Of a stretch of DNA of 64,000 nt, positions 1 through 11,852 are shown in pieces. The notes below the pieces were generated by a model. It did not search any database. It was not told where the DNA came from and saw only the letters and a program-made list of their open reading frames with translations. The DNA lies in contig NC_064443.1 in the NCBI RefSeq assembly GCF_023343835.1, positions 19,773,501-19,837,500 on the forward strand, read 5' to 3'. The DNA comes from Lagopus muta (Eukaryota; Chordata; Aves; Galliformes; Phasianidae). Position numbers and translations under genes: made by a program. How positions within the stretch are numbered: position 1 is the first letter of the stretch; every line of letters starts with the position of its first letter.

Positions 1-2611
1 AAATTCTACTTACGTCCCATTGTATCTACGTTGTACAGAAATCTATATTGTCATATACTTTAATCACTTTAATTATTAATACCAGATTGCTAAATTCTGG
101 GGATACATGATAACTTCTCTCTGGGGAGCAAAATTCCCAATTGTATTCCTGCAGTAATAATTGTATGTTAAGATCTATTTTGCACAGTGTCATTATTGGA
201 CTTTTTCAATAAATTTGATTGGTTCCAGTTAGATCAGTGATTTAAATCTATTATACGCTGTCTTTCCTTTTAAGCAAAAAAAAAATTAAGCAGTCAGTCT
301 TATCTGTCATTTTCTGTAAATCTCCCATCCCCTTTTCCCCAGCCAAGTACTCTAGTGGATGTTCTTGGATTGTTATAATCTTTTATAGTATTCTCACATT
401 CTGTTCTCTAAGACATAATAGAAGATTTGTTCCAGGCCATTCATCAAAAGTGTAGCAACTGCATCAGTTACCAGCAGATAAACATCAGTATTCTGCAATT
501 GAATGTACCAAGCAGATGATCGTAGGCTCAAGTCTCATGTATTACAAGAGTTTAGTCCAACACACTTGTACTCTCACATGGCTGAAATAATCCTCAGGAT
601 ATGAGGAGGCTGGAGCTCAAAGTTGTTGTTATCCCTGTGTGGCTGTGGTAGCGCTGTGTTTGAAATCATATTAGAATGAATCAACTGAGAGATATTTTAG
701 AGAGGACTGCTTTAACAAGAAATAAAACATACATGCCCATTCGTCATGTATGAATGTGTAAATGCGTTCATGTACAGGTACTTCTATGATTTATTTTGCT
801 CTTAGAAGAGCAGACCATACACTGTATTTTCAAGTATATTATACCACTGCATGTGGGATAAGCATATGCTTTTCAACAAATGTTTTCAGGCATGTTTTTG
901 TTCAAAACATCCTGACAAATACAGCAAACAGTAGTGTTTCATCAGCAATATATATATATTGCTGTCTGCCTGCTGCTCCTCCCTTCACTCCTGTTATCTT
1001 GATGAAGTTGTTGTTCAGAAGAACCTAACCTTCATTTCTTCCATGACAGAAAAAACTGCTCGCACAACAAGCAGCAGCCTGAAAAACTATGTTCACGCCT
1101 TGACCTTGAGACTTCCTGAGCCGGTTTGGATTGGCTCTCCCCTTGAAACAACAGGCTTCCACAGGAAGTTCATAAATGGACCCAAGTCACAGCAATTTAC
1201 GTAGTTTTAATATTTTTAACTTGGTTCTACAAGAACTACCCAAAATGGGCGGTGTTTCATGGACACAAAGAACTGGCCAATTTTTCCAAGACAAAACATC
1301 AGTGAGCTGGGCTCGATGCGAACCTTTGTGTGACTAATAGACTGTCAGACCCTGCTAAGGCAGCTTCTGCCAGGTACCGCTTGGGGACGTGGCAGTGTGT
1401 TGTGAAGCTGCTCTGTACTCCATGTTCCAGTGCCAGCACCACTGGCATTCCCAGCACTGGAGGCAACCCACATTCCAAAGAGCTAAACCACAGGTCTGCA
1501 TCCCAAACTCCCCACCTTCAGGCACATGTACTCCTCCCTTCCTCCAATTCTTGCCTCACAAAAAGACGAAGTGCAGTACATCACTCTTGACTTTGAAACA
1601 GTCTGCAAGACTCTGATTTAGACGTTTTAAAGACAGTTCTTTCACTCCTCAAGTCTGAAATATCTTTAAAAGATCTTCATCTTCTTCACACATGCTAACA
1701 AAATGTGACTGCATTAAAAGACACTGCTTTTCATTCATTTGCTTTGCACCTTGTTTTCTACCTGTTATCGTGAGCTTAATGGAAAATACCATTCTTATTC
1801 ACATCTCTGCACTCCAATGATTATATGCCATAATCTGTCAGTAGGAACATAATGACGGAATGTTAACTCAACAGTCTTGAGTGCATTACCCCTATGTAAC
1901 TATGAAAAGAAGTAGTTTTGAAATATTTTCTTGTTTGTAAATAAACTAATGGTATGGAGAAAGACTATTATTCATGCTAGCTATGCATATGATTTTAGAA
2001 GGAGTTATTTAATTTGTTCAGAAATCTGCAGCTCTATCAAACGTCCATAGTGACAGGCTTTAAGGCAACTTATAAAATTAATTGTATAGCCTAACTTTTT
2101 CATGGTTTGGGATTTTCTGGTCTATACTTAACTGATGCACCTTGAAAGACAAATTATATATATGAAAATAAATTCATGCACATACTGTTGCTTTGAGGAA
2201 TAAAATGATGCAGGCAAATATGCACTTTTTTTTCCATTCCGTTAAGCAGTCAGAAGCATTTCTTACTAAAGAACAAAGCATGTTTCACCCCCATCCTTCC
2301 ACACCCAAGAAAGCCACAGAAAGCAGATTCATTGGACAAACCAGATATTTTAAAATGTTCTTTGGCTGTAGTTACAAACCATAGGATCTAGACCTACTGG
2401 TATTCCTGGCATGCATTTACAATATATAGAGTTAATTTGATGTCTGTTTTTTCCTCTGGTAAAGGTTTATTTTGTTTTCTTCCAATATTGCTTTTCAACG
2501 TTTTCTGTGAGGAATATGAGGCAAGCAACATGGAGGATCTGCCTACAGTAAGGGATGCCTTGCTTCTTTGGCCAAGATTAGCAGGTCTTACATAATAATT
2601 TATTACAGTAC
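1..2611 (-). other. FGD5: FGD5 intron following the large exon (partial)
   Basis: This stretch begins at the splice donor of the large FGD5 exon and runs off the left edge. It is AT-rich and both strands are broken by stops. I looked for the next FGD5 coding segment, which should lead into the DH domain, and did not recognise it. No RNA gene or mobile element was recognised. Calling it intron rests only on the donor at 2610-2611 and on the missing C-terminal domains. Confidence 0.75.
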
Positions 2612-5507
2612 CTTTCTGTTTCCTGGTCCATGGTTTGCTGCTTGTTCTCAAAGCCAGTGAAGCTGCTCATATCCACATAGCCGTCATTCTCATTAGCAGC
2701 AGATAATGCCCTGCTGGGATCTTCAAAAAACTCAGTGAAAGTTCCTGCTCTGGTGGATCTTCGAGGAGGAATCTGTATATTTTCATAGTCAGAGTTCATA
2801 GCTGGAATGTTCTCATATTCGGAAGTGTCAGCATTGGGAAAAGAAATTGATCTAGGCTTTGTTAATGGGAGTGGCATGAAAGGAGGTCTGGACCGGTCCT
2901 CAAAGGATTCCACCCGTGACACACTCCTGCTGAAGGACTTGGGTGTTCCTTTTCTCTTACCATCCTTATAGAAAAGAACAGTTGAGGGAGACTCAGACGC
3001 ACGGAGCTTCCCCACATGTGACTTCAGTTGAGGTGAGCTACTTAGAGTCCTGTCCAGCTCCATCAGCCTTGGAGGCCCATGATAACTGGACTCTGATGAG
3101 GACCTCGAAGAAGAAACATTAACATCTACATGGATTTTACTTTCAGTTTTCTTCTTGAATTTTAGAGTGAGGAATCTCTTAAAGGAAGATTTCTTTTTCT
3201 TGGAATACTTATCAGGTGACTCACTCTCTATCAAAAGCGAAGGGGAGCTTTTAGTGATTGGCTTTTTGGTGATGTAAGCAAGTTCAAAAGGAGGTGGTAT
3301 ATCGACAACTGAAGATGGAGTAGATACAGCGCCTGACGAAAGATTTCCTTGGGAAAAGATATGTGAAGAACCATTGACACAAGGCAAAGATAAGTTGTCT
3401 TCTGTCTTTTTCATTCTAATATCGCTGAGTACACAGCCATCACCCTCTTTGTAAATGGAGACAGGTATCTCTCTCCCTTCAACGGAATAAGACCGAGGAT
3501 ATAAAATAAAGCGTCTTGGCTTGGATTGTAATGCCTTGTTGTCTTCCACTGTTTTTCCTTCCACTGAAAATGAATTATTGCTTAAGTCTTCAGTCCCAGA
3601 ACTGTTGCAGGAAGGTGGTAAATCGCTTTCAGGACCACCTTCTTCTGGAACTGTTTCTGGCACATAGCCTGGCATTTTCCCAGAAAGTGACCGTGTTCTA
3701 GTGACAATGCTTTTACGATCAATGGGCAGTAAGTTGCTTTCACCATCCATGCCTAATTCATCCCTTTTACTGTGATCAGCTCCTGAATCAGTCTGCCCTT
3801 TATGAGTGAATTCGTTTTCTGCAGGAAGTACATAAGGGTCATCTAGGGAATCACTGCCAGTTTCTCTTCTCTCTGATTCTTCAGGCACAATGACTACTTC
3901 AGGGAGTACTAGATTTTCATGCAAGACATTTCTGGTCCCGTGTTCTACATTCATTTTATCATGCTGACAGACTTCTATCTCTCCCTTATGTGGGACTAAT
4001 TGTGTTGGACTTAGGACACTTTTGCTGAGACTATCTGTTTCTACCTCATTTCCTTCAAGTTGCAACTCATCTGACTTAGAGGCTTCTGCAATGCTTTCAT
4101 TATGTTCTTCAGCAGACATGTCTTCCAGCTTTGGCTCCATCCCTGGACCACTAGGGAGGGTATCAGAGATCTGACCATCTTCTTTTGGACAGGTCTCTTC
4201 TGTTTGCAGATTTGTGGGTACTTCCTCACCATCATCATTCTCAAAAGGAGCAATTTGACACCCATCATCAGTACTCTCCGCATTCACAGTTTCTTCCTCT
4301 CCTTTTCCAAAGTCTTCGCCTGCTTCACAGGCTACCTCTGATGTCTCCTCACCTCTCAGGTCAGTGATCTGGCAGTCATCACTGGCATTTCCTATGTTTG
4401 TATTATTGTGTTTGTCTGTGTCTGCTTCTTCCACTTCAGCTGCTGCTGGATGAGTGGAATCTCCCAGATCATTTTCAGCACTGGGTTCACCTTCAGGCAA
4501 TTCTAAGCACAGAACTGTTTTCTCACTGGCTTCATTGCGCAGCATGTCAGGACTTGTACAGTCATCATTTTCTAACTCCTCTTCCATGTTCAAATCAAGC
4601 TCTGCGTACACACTATGATCACCATCATGTGCTGGACATCTATCTCCCTTTCTTAAAATCTCAGGCACTTCTTCCTCCTCTGACTTCTCCAAACTTGGGA
4701 TTAATTCAGCTGCAGTTAGTGGTGTTAGAATGATATCTTCACAGACATTGCCCTCATCTCCATTCAAAATGTTATCACCATCAGTCTTATCATCATTGTC
4801 CTCAACCAATTTGAGATTGTTAGAAATTTCTTCCTTGCTTTTGGTTTCACTACAATCACCTGCAACATTCTCGCTTTCATCTACATTCTTGGATACGTCA
4901 TTATTCCCACCAGTGGCATCAGAGGGCTCTTCACAGAATGCTTCAGATTGGCCACAGTCTCTGGTTGATGATACACAGTCTGGTTTTATTGGTTCAGCAA
5001 TATCTGAAAAGTTATGGTGCTCAATTTCTTGATGGTCAGCATCCGCATGATAAGGAATGTTATCTTCTTCCTTCTCTGCTGCTTCTGGAATTTCCAAGAT
5101 TTCATTGTCTGCAAAAGAATCTAGGCTCTGATCATGCTCGTGTTCCAAGTCATTGCAGTCTTCAATGGTCAGCTGAGTTTCAGGAAGTACAGTGTATTCA
5201 TTATCCGCCTCAGATTCTGGGCACTCAGCACTGCATTGATTTCCATCATACAACTCTCCGTCAAGACAGAGAAGTTTACAATTTGAGCATTTATTTAAAT
5301 TATTGTTGGCATTAACACTGGATCTGCTCTCTGTGTCAGTAGAGAGTTTTGGCTTGGGAGCAATAGGTGGTTTGGGACCCCTAGACATAGAATTTGGGTT
5401 ATGAAGAATATCAGACCTTGGCAGTGAAGGAGAAAATTTGGAGATGGCTACTGGAGAAAGATGACCAATAATTTTTGGTTTCGGTGCTAGTGGTGGCTTT
5501 GTGATTT
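2612..5507 (-). CDS. FGD5: FGD5 large coding exon, N-terminal region (FYVE, RhoGEF and PH domain protein 5)
   Basis: FGD5 is a Cdc42 guanine-nucleotide exchange factor, best known in vascular endothelium (family knowledge). This exon encodes about 965 residues of its N-terminal regulatory region. It shows a proline-rich GPKPPIAPKPK motif just after Met at 5388, a long acidic Glu/Asp-rich stretch, a basic SKKKKSSFKRF segment with a Ser-rich stretch after it, and near the end repeated Tyr motifs (SEYENIPAMNSDYENIQIPP) and DGYVDMSSF. These match the mammalian FGD5 N-terminal region in order and wording. The exon ends at a minus-strand donor AG|GTACTG (GT at 2611-2610); the last 10-11 codons of the open frame are intronic. 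The acceptor is TTTTCTCCAG at 5508 with a pyrimidine tract. The frame stays open upstream of Met 5388 to the acceptor, giving 39 extra codons containing a second motif, KPPLAPKPK. The DH, PH and FYVE domains are not in the window. Confidence 0.95.
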
Positions 5508-5794
5508 CTGGAGAAAAGAGAGAAAAGTCATATTAGTCATCTTGGTCTCTTATTAAAGCCACCAGAGCATACTCTACAGTAGACTTTTATCTTATACCAG
5601 TTACTTGTAAAGTGCAACAAGTCCAGCCAATAAAAGACGCGTCTTTGAAAAGAGAACTCTGCAGCAGAGCATATGTACTGTGCTTCCATGTGACACTGCA
5701 GCTATTCCAGGGAACATGGTTTAACGTCACAGCTGAAATGAAACGAAAGCATAGCTGCAAAGAAAAAAGGTGTAGAGCTGCAGAGCCAAAGATA

Positions 5795-5935
5795 TATCAT
5801 TTAAGATGGGTAGCAGGGACACTTTCCTGTGCAACCTGCTCTAGAAAACCTGTTTTAGCAGAGGAGTTGGACTAGATGTTTTCTAGATGTCCATTCCAAC
5901 CCCTATGATTTTGTGATTCTGTGAAGACTGAAAAC
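5795..5935 (+). mobile_element. CR1 LINE 3' tail fragment
   Basis: This is the terminal piece of a CR1 non-LTR retrotransposon. It shows the conserved 3' UTR text (GGAGTTGGACTAGATG, then TTCCAACCCCTATGA) and ends in the octamer tail TGATTCTGTG. It is severely 5'-truncated, as usual for CR1, with no coding potential left. It lies in FGD5 intron 1, opposite to FGD5 transcription. Confidence 0.88.
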
Positions 5936-7950
5936 AAGCTAGCTCTCCCTCACTGTTTTTAAGACAACTTAATAGTCATATATGAACACTGGACTCACAG
6001 TACACTTTATATACTACAGGTATTTCGAGCTGATCCTTGGTCCTGAAATTAATATTCTTTACATAACTAAATGAAATGCTGAAAAGGTGCATAAATAGGC
6101 AACAATAAGAATTCTCAATTATGAGATTTTAGATGAAATAAAATATGCAGTGTGAAGAAGCAAAAATACCAAATGATTCCAAATGCCGATAAAAAGAAGG
6201 TTTCTATTCTTACTAATGTTTTCTAGCCATCAATTGGTAATTACATGAATAATCAATCAGAAATCTCTATTTATTATTTTATTTTTTTATTTAAATTAAC
6301 AATCATTGGTGGAGTAAAGGGAAGATCTCCACTGTAAGGAAAACCACGTGACAGGACAATGTGCCATGAGAGAGACAGGAACAATTCTTTGTGCAAAGTC
6401 ATCATGTCCTATACACAGGGAATGAGGGGCAGGATCTCAACTCAAGAGATGCCATTTGGGATATGGCCCATGTGGATGTTTGATTAGGTCTTGAGAGATG
6501 TAAGAGACCTTTTTTTTTTTCTCCTTGATCTTTCTAAACCTGCTGAAATTTCCTCCAATACAACAATGCTCACAATTTGGCATTCTGGTTTACTCTGAAA
6601 ACAGTGTTTCTAGAATTATGAGACACAAAAGAGACTTCACTTAAGTTAAAACTGAGCTAATGATCTCAGATCAGCCCAAAGGAACGAGAAGTCTGCTCTC
6701 ATGAAGCAGCTTTAACATAAACTGTTAGAATTATTCTGCGTATGGGGATATATCTGACCTAGGTTCATCTGTGCTGTACACAAATGCAGAGCTAATAATC
6801 ACTACTGCTCAACATACAAGCATACAAATTATGAAGCTGGTCAACTAATGCTATCTAGAAGATTACAAACAGAAAATAATACAATTTGTCATTTATTTTG
6901 ACTAGTAGCATGCCAGTCTTGTATGCAAACATTTACTTACTAGATAAAGCACAACATGTTGTCATTCTTAAGTATGCTGTTTTTTCTACAGGGTAAATAA
7001 AACTAGTGTTGGTGGTTGAACTGCAGCCAGCTTCATCAGGTATCTCTTCACATTTGCTCTCAGCTGGGAACTCTCCCACTTAGGGGAAAGATCTCCAGGA
7101 ATGAAGTAAGAGAAGGGTGGAGAACATCAGTGTATGGCTGGAGAAAGGTCATTCAGCACCCTGTGATGTACTTAACAGGAGTGAGTTTAAAAGATATTGG
7201 CTAGTTAAACTGCACTGAAAGTACAGGTGCTGAATGCTGAACAACTGAGGAATTTGATTTTATTATGAACTTGTTGAGTATACAAAAAAAAGCAATTTTT
7301 TCATAGCATAAGAGAAAATGATTTTACAGCATACTGTGCACTCATTAAATATACCTTGGTTTTGGAGATGTTGCAAAGGAGTTACAGAAGTTAGAGAGTT
7401 TTTGAAGACTGCTAAGGTATCTGATATATAGGAATTAGGTAAAATGGCAGTACTAGATGTCTTTGCTGAATTTGCTGAAGCATTTGTATTTTCCAATGTC
7501 CAGTATATGCTAAGAACCTTTGACACAGAACAACCAACATGCAGGTTGTGCTGAGCACAAAAGGAGGTGTGCTTTGACAGATCTGCTTTTGTTATTTGCA
7601 CCTTCGCTTTCAGCTTGTCGTGAACATCTACAACCTGTGTGCTGATCAAACAGTTTAGGCTCTAGAAATAGATGTCATCATAGTTTTAACCTGGAAAGGA
7701 ATAGCTTCGCACTATCAATTAACTTCTGGGAATAGCCAAGCCAATTTTTCTAGTTCCAGGTAGTGATCACACCAGTAGTTCTGTACGGTCTTTCAGAAAT
7801 CATCCTTTTTAGCACAAGATCCCTTCAGGAATGTAGACACCCTAAAAAGCCCTTGTGTTCTGCAGACCCTCGACAAGCACAGGATGGCCTGCTGTTCCTC
7901 CTTTGATTCTCTAACAGCAGCCAAGCCTCAGACTATGACATAGGATTAGG

Positions 7951-7975
7951 AAAAAAAAAAAAAAAAAAAAAAAAA
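7951..7975 (+). repeat. poly(A) run, 25 A
   Basis: A pure A homopolymer in FGD5 intron 1. No retroposed body is recognisable upstream, so it may be a simple repeat rather than a retroposition tail. Confidence 0.9.
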
Positions 7976-10900
7976 GGTGAACAAATTCACAAATGAGACT
8001 TCTTGTATTTCTGCTGCTCAAAGCTGTGAATCCTGAAAACATCAGTATGTGAGCTGACCTGCAGAGATAGGAGGTATGCAGATCATTGGCTTTGAATAAC
8101 TTGGTTCATGCACAGAAAGAGGAAATAGAAGATTTAAAGCAACTTGTGGGAAAGGGGGGAGAAAGAACTGCATATTCACCCGTCTGCAGTACAGCAGCGT
8201 GTCCTCTTGTTCCACAGTATCCACAGCTGCTTTGAGCTGCAGGGCACATGTCTTATTGACATCACAGAATGAAGTAGCTAATCATTCTCTCTGGATCACT
8301 TCAGAAACGTGATGCGCCAAGCACTTAACTGTTACTGAAGTGCCATTGCTTTTGTTGCACCATAATTAAATCTGCAGTAATTCAAATCTGCAGAGTAATG
8401 AAAGCTGTTACCAGTTACAAACAGGAAGTGAATAGGGTGACTTGAGTATCTTGTAAGCCTGTCTCCCCAGCCAAGCCTGCACATGGCCTTTTTAAGTCAG
8501 TTGTTGCAATGACTGAGCATCCTAAACTAATTTTCTGGTAGTAAACAGATGGTAGCATGAGATTTTAGAAGCTATAGCAGAGTCTTCACAAGAAATCAGC
8601 ACTAGAACCTTTAACACCCTAATGAGGCGTTTCTTAGGACTTCTCCAAAGAACATGGCTTTGAAGGTATTATAACATTTTCTTCAGTGTCTGGCTTTTCC
8701 CAGGAATGTCTATCTAAAAGTAGGACACAAATAATACCTACTTTGTTCCTGGGATGTGACAAGGCTGAGCACTCTGGTCATTCTCATCCTTGTTATTATT
8801 AGTGCCTGTACTGAAAGACTGTGCACGGAGAAAAAGACTGGCTTATGGAGAATGCCTGGATATTTAAAGCTTTGGTTCATAAACCAACTTGACATAAAAC
8901 AATGCAATGAACTCATTTTCTCTATGCAAAATAACCATGAGCACATCCTCTTTATATATCTATATATATAGCTTGAATTCAGTTACCCAATTTCCCTCCA
9001 GTGGTAAATTTGTGGCAGAATCAAGTGATCTTGAATTTTTCTACATGCTACCTTCAGTAACACTGCACAGGGAATAAATTATGGTAGTGGACCCTGTTCA
9101 AAGTGTAACAGTGGGCACTGTGGTGTCCTACTCTTTTCCTCTGTGCCAACTATTGCCCCTTTGGATTTCTTTGACACTTTTTCCTAGCTGCTCATTGTGC
9201 TGACCTTGTCTTTCATGGAGGCTTCTTAAACAATTTCGCCTCATGGGTGTGTGTGTATGTGTGTGTATACAAGTGTTTTAAGTAAACTCTTGTATAACAA
9301 TTACTGAAAAGAAAGCAGATCTGTCAAGCACAATGGATCTCTGTGCACCTTTTATCACAGTGATTCGCTCTGATTCAATTTCTGCTTCCTCTGGTGTCTG
9401 AAGCATTTAAGAGGCTGTAACTTCTAAATGGGCAAAAAACAACACTGCACCATAAGAAATGTGTATGTTAACAAATAATTGTGCATGTTTATTTTAGGAT
9501 GCATTTTATATTGGAGGGAGGCACACCCACTCTGTGCTTACAAGGAAACTCTTGGGGAATAGGAATTTCTTTAGCCTGCTCCTCCCCTTATTGTTCAATG
9601 CTTCCTTGTACTGACAAGGACGGCTTCCTCTCCTTCAGGCAAACTTGCATTCCAGCTTGGTTTTGTTCCTGACATGGCCCAAATAAAACTACTCTGCTCT
9701 CTGCTCCTGTTCTCTTCACATTTGAGTTTCTAAGCAGTGAATGTAGCAGTTCTGGAATAACAACCAACCCATACAGCCTTCACTGTTCAAATGATTATTT
9801 GAAACAACAGACATTCTGAGGTAGAGTTTGCCTAAAACACTACAACCACCCACTTTCAGATGTAAGTTAGATATAGGAATTAGCCTAGAATTTAATTTAG
9901 GCATATAAGGGACTATATATACCTACACCCCTGCCCCATTAAGCAGCTGGTTTGAGGTGAAAACTTAAAACACTAAGATTTTGCAGTTGCAGGAGCTTCT
10001 GCAGATTTGTCCCAGGCCTGTGGTCTTGGGACAGTGGCCCAAGAAATGGGCTCCATAATTTAGATATACCAGTTCAAGCTTTGAATGGCATCACAGTTGA
10101 GTTCAGGCATCTCTTATGCTGCCAAAAGTAGCTTTTTTCAACAAACTTGTGTAGACCTATGCTTTGTTCACTCCTTCATCATTAATTCAGTTCAGATTTA
10201 TGTTAAAATATGTCAAAGACGTTGAGAAAAGAGAGCAGAAATGTGTTTAGATGAAAGCGACCATGCAGATAGACCACACTGCAACAGTGGCATGAGACAG
10301 CACCAAAACTAGAATTCCAGTGGAAGCCAGTGTACACGAGGCCTGATTCTCATTGCTCCTGCTACAAAGAGCTTCAAATCTATAAATGGAAAGTGCCTGA
10401 GAAACAGGAGGTAGACGAAGAATATCCAGACAATTCAATAGGAAAGTCTAATTCGGCTCTATAATGATATTCAGTTATATCAGAATAAAGGTGAAAATTG
10501 TCTTCCAGAAAGCTTTAGTCTCAAGAAAGTTAGAAATTGAATATTTCTATCCTTCCTATCCTCCTTATCTTATTCCCATAATGAATAGGAGATTTTTAAA
10601 ATAAAGCCCTTATTTCCCCATTAGTGCTTTCTGACTCCTATCTCCAGCTTCTATCTCCAGCATTTATTGTTGTTTCCTCCACTGAGATTAAAGACTCTTT
10701 TATTATTCAGTATTTTTCTAGGGAAAATATATAGTTTCCTACAGCCATGCGTCTCAACAATTTTATTTCTGGTAAACTGTACAGATGAACTCATTAAATC
10801 TTCACAATTGGACAATTTCTCTTTTCATTAAGTCTTTTGGGTTTTTTTTCTGAACGTTTTCCAATTATCCAGTGGCCCCTATAAAATATACAGTGCAGAC

Positions 10901-11321
10901 CTGGGGAAAGAATTCCAGAGTGGCTACAGATGATGCTACCTACACATTTCAGTACTTCCTTAGACTCAGTTCTCACTGTTCTCTGTAGCTTATTAATGTA
11001 TCAGGTTGACTTGCTTGTCCATTATGACTTCTCAATTGCTCCCAAGGCTATTGTTTTCCCTGTCCGTTGTCACTAAACTGATAGCTTTATAATATACATT
11101 AAGTGTAATTTGTTTGAACGGATTCAAGTTAATGACCGCCATCTGTTTATACAACCGCTCTGCCTACATTGTTAATTACCCTTTACCAACTTTTGCATGA
11201 TAAACTTCGTCATCTGATACTCTTCTGTTTCCTCTCCTACCATGAAAATATTGAACAATATCAGCCCATCACCGCCCCCTGCATTTTACATGCCGCTATT
11301 TGATAATGATGCAGAGATAAT

Positions 11322-11852
11322 CACAGAATCACAGAATTGTAGGGGTTGGAAGGGACCTCCAGAGATCATCAAGTCCAACCCCCTGCCAAAGCAGGTTCCC
11401 TACACCAGGTAGCACAGGTAGGCATCCAGGCAGGTCTTGAACATCTCCAGAGAAGGAGACTCCACCACCTCCCTGGGCAGCCTGTTCCAGTGCTCCATCA
11501 CCCTCACTGTAAAGAAGTTCTTGCGCATGTTTGTGCGGAACTTCCTATGCTCCAGTTTCTGGCCATTTCCCCTTGTCCTGTCTCCACTCACCATTGAAAA
11601 GAGTCCGGCCTCGCCATTCTGCCCCCCACACCTTAGATATTTATAGACCTGGATCAGGTCCCCTCTCAGTCTCCTTTTCTCAAGGCTGAACAGACCCAGT
11701 TCACTCAGCCTTTCTTCATAGGAGAGATGCTCCAGGCCCTTCACCATCTTCGTGGCCCTCCGCTGGACTCTCTCCAAGAGATCCCTGTCTTTTTTGTACT
11801 GGGGAGCCCAGAACTGGACGCAGTGCTCCAGATAAGTACTGCAGAGATTCAC
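11322..11852 (-). mobile_element. CR1 LINE, 3' part of ORF2 plus 3' end
   Basis: A 5'-truncated CR1 on the minus strand. A 150-residue open frame (11852-11400) encodes the C-terminal part of the ORF2 protein, with [51 protein letters not shown] and [10 protein letters not shown], all standard CR1 wording. It is followed by the 3' UTR and the terminal repeats, read on the plus strand as ATCACAGAATCACAGAATT. The frame is unbroken over this length, so it is relatively young among the CR1 pieces here. Endonuclease and the catalytic reverse-transcriptase core are missing, so it cannot move by itself. It lies in FGD5 intron 1 in the same orientation as FGD5. Confidence 0.93.

Noticed and set aside
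1330-1590. Possible next FGD5 exon in the left intron
   Set aside because: Minus-strand translation shows no DH-domain wording and is broken by stops, and splice sites do not fit.
4041-4283. Open frames overlapping the FGD5 exon on both strands
   Set aside because: Shadows of the long FGD5 frame, with no independent evidence.
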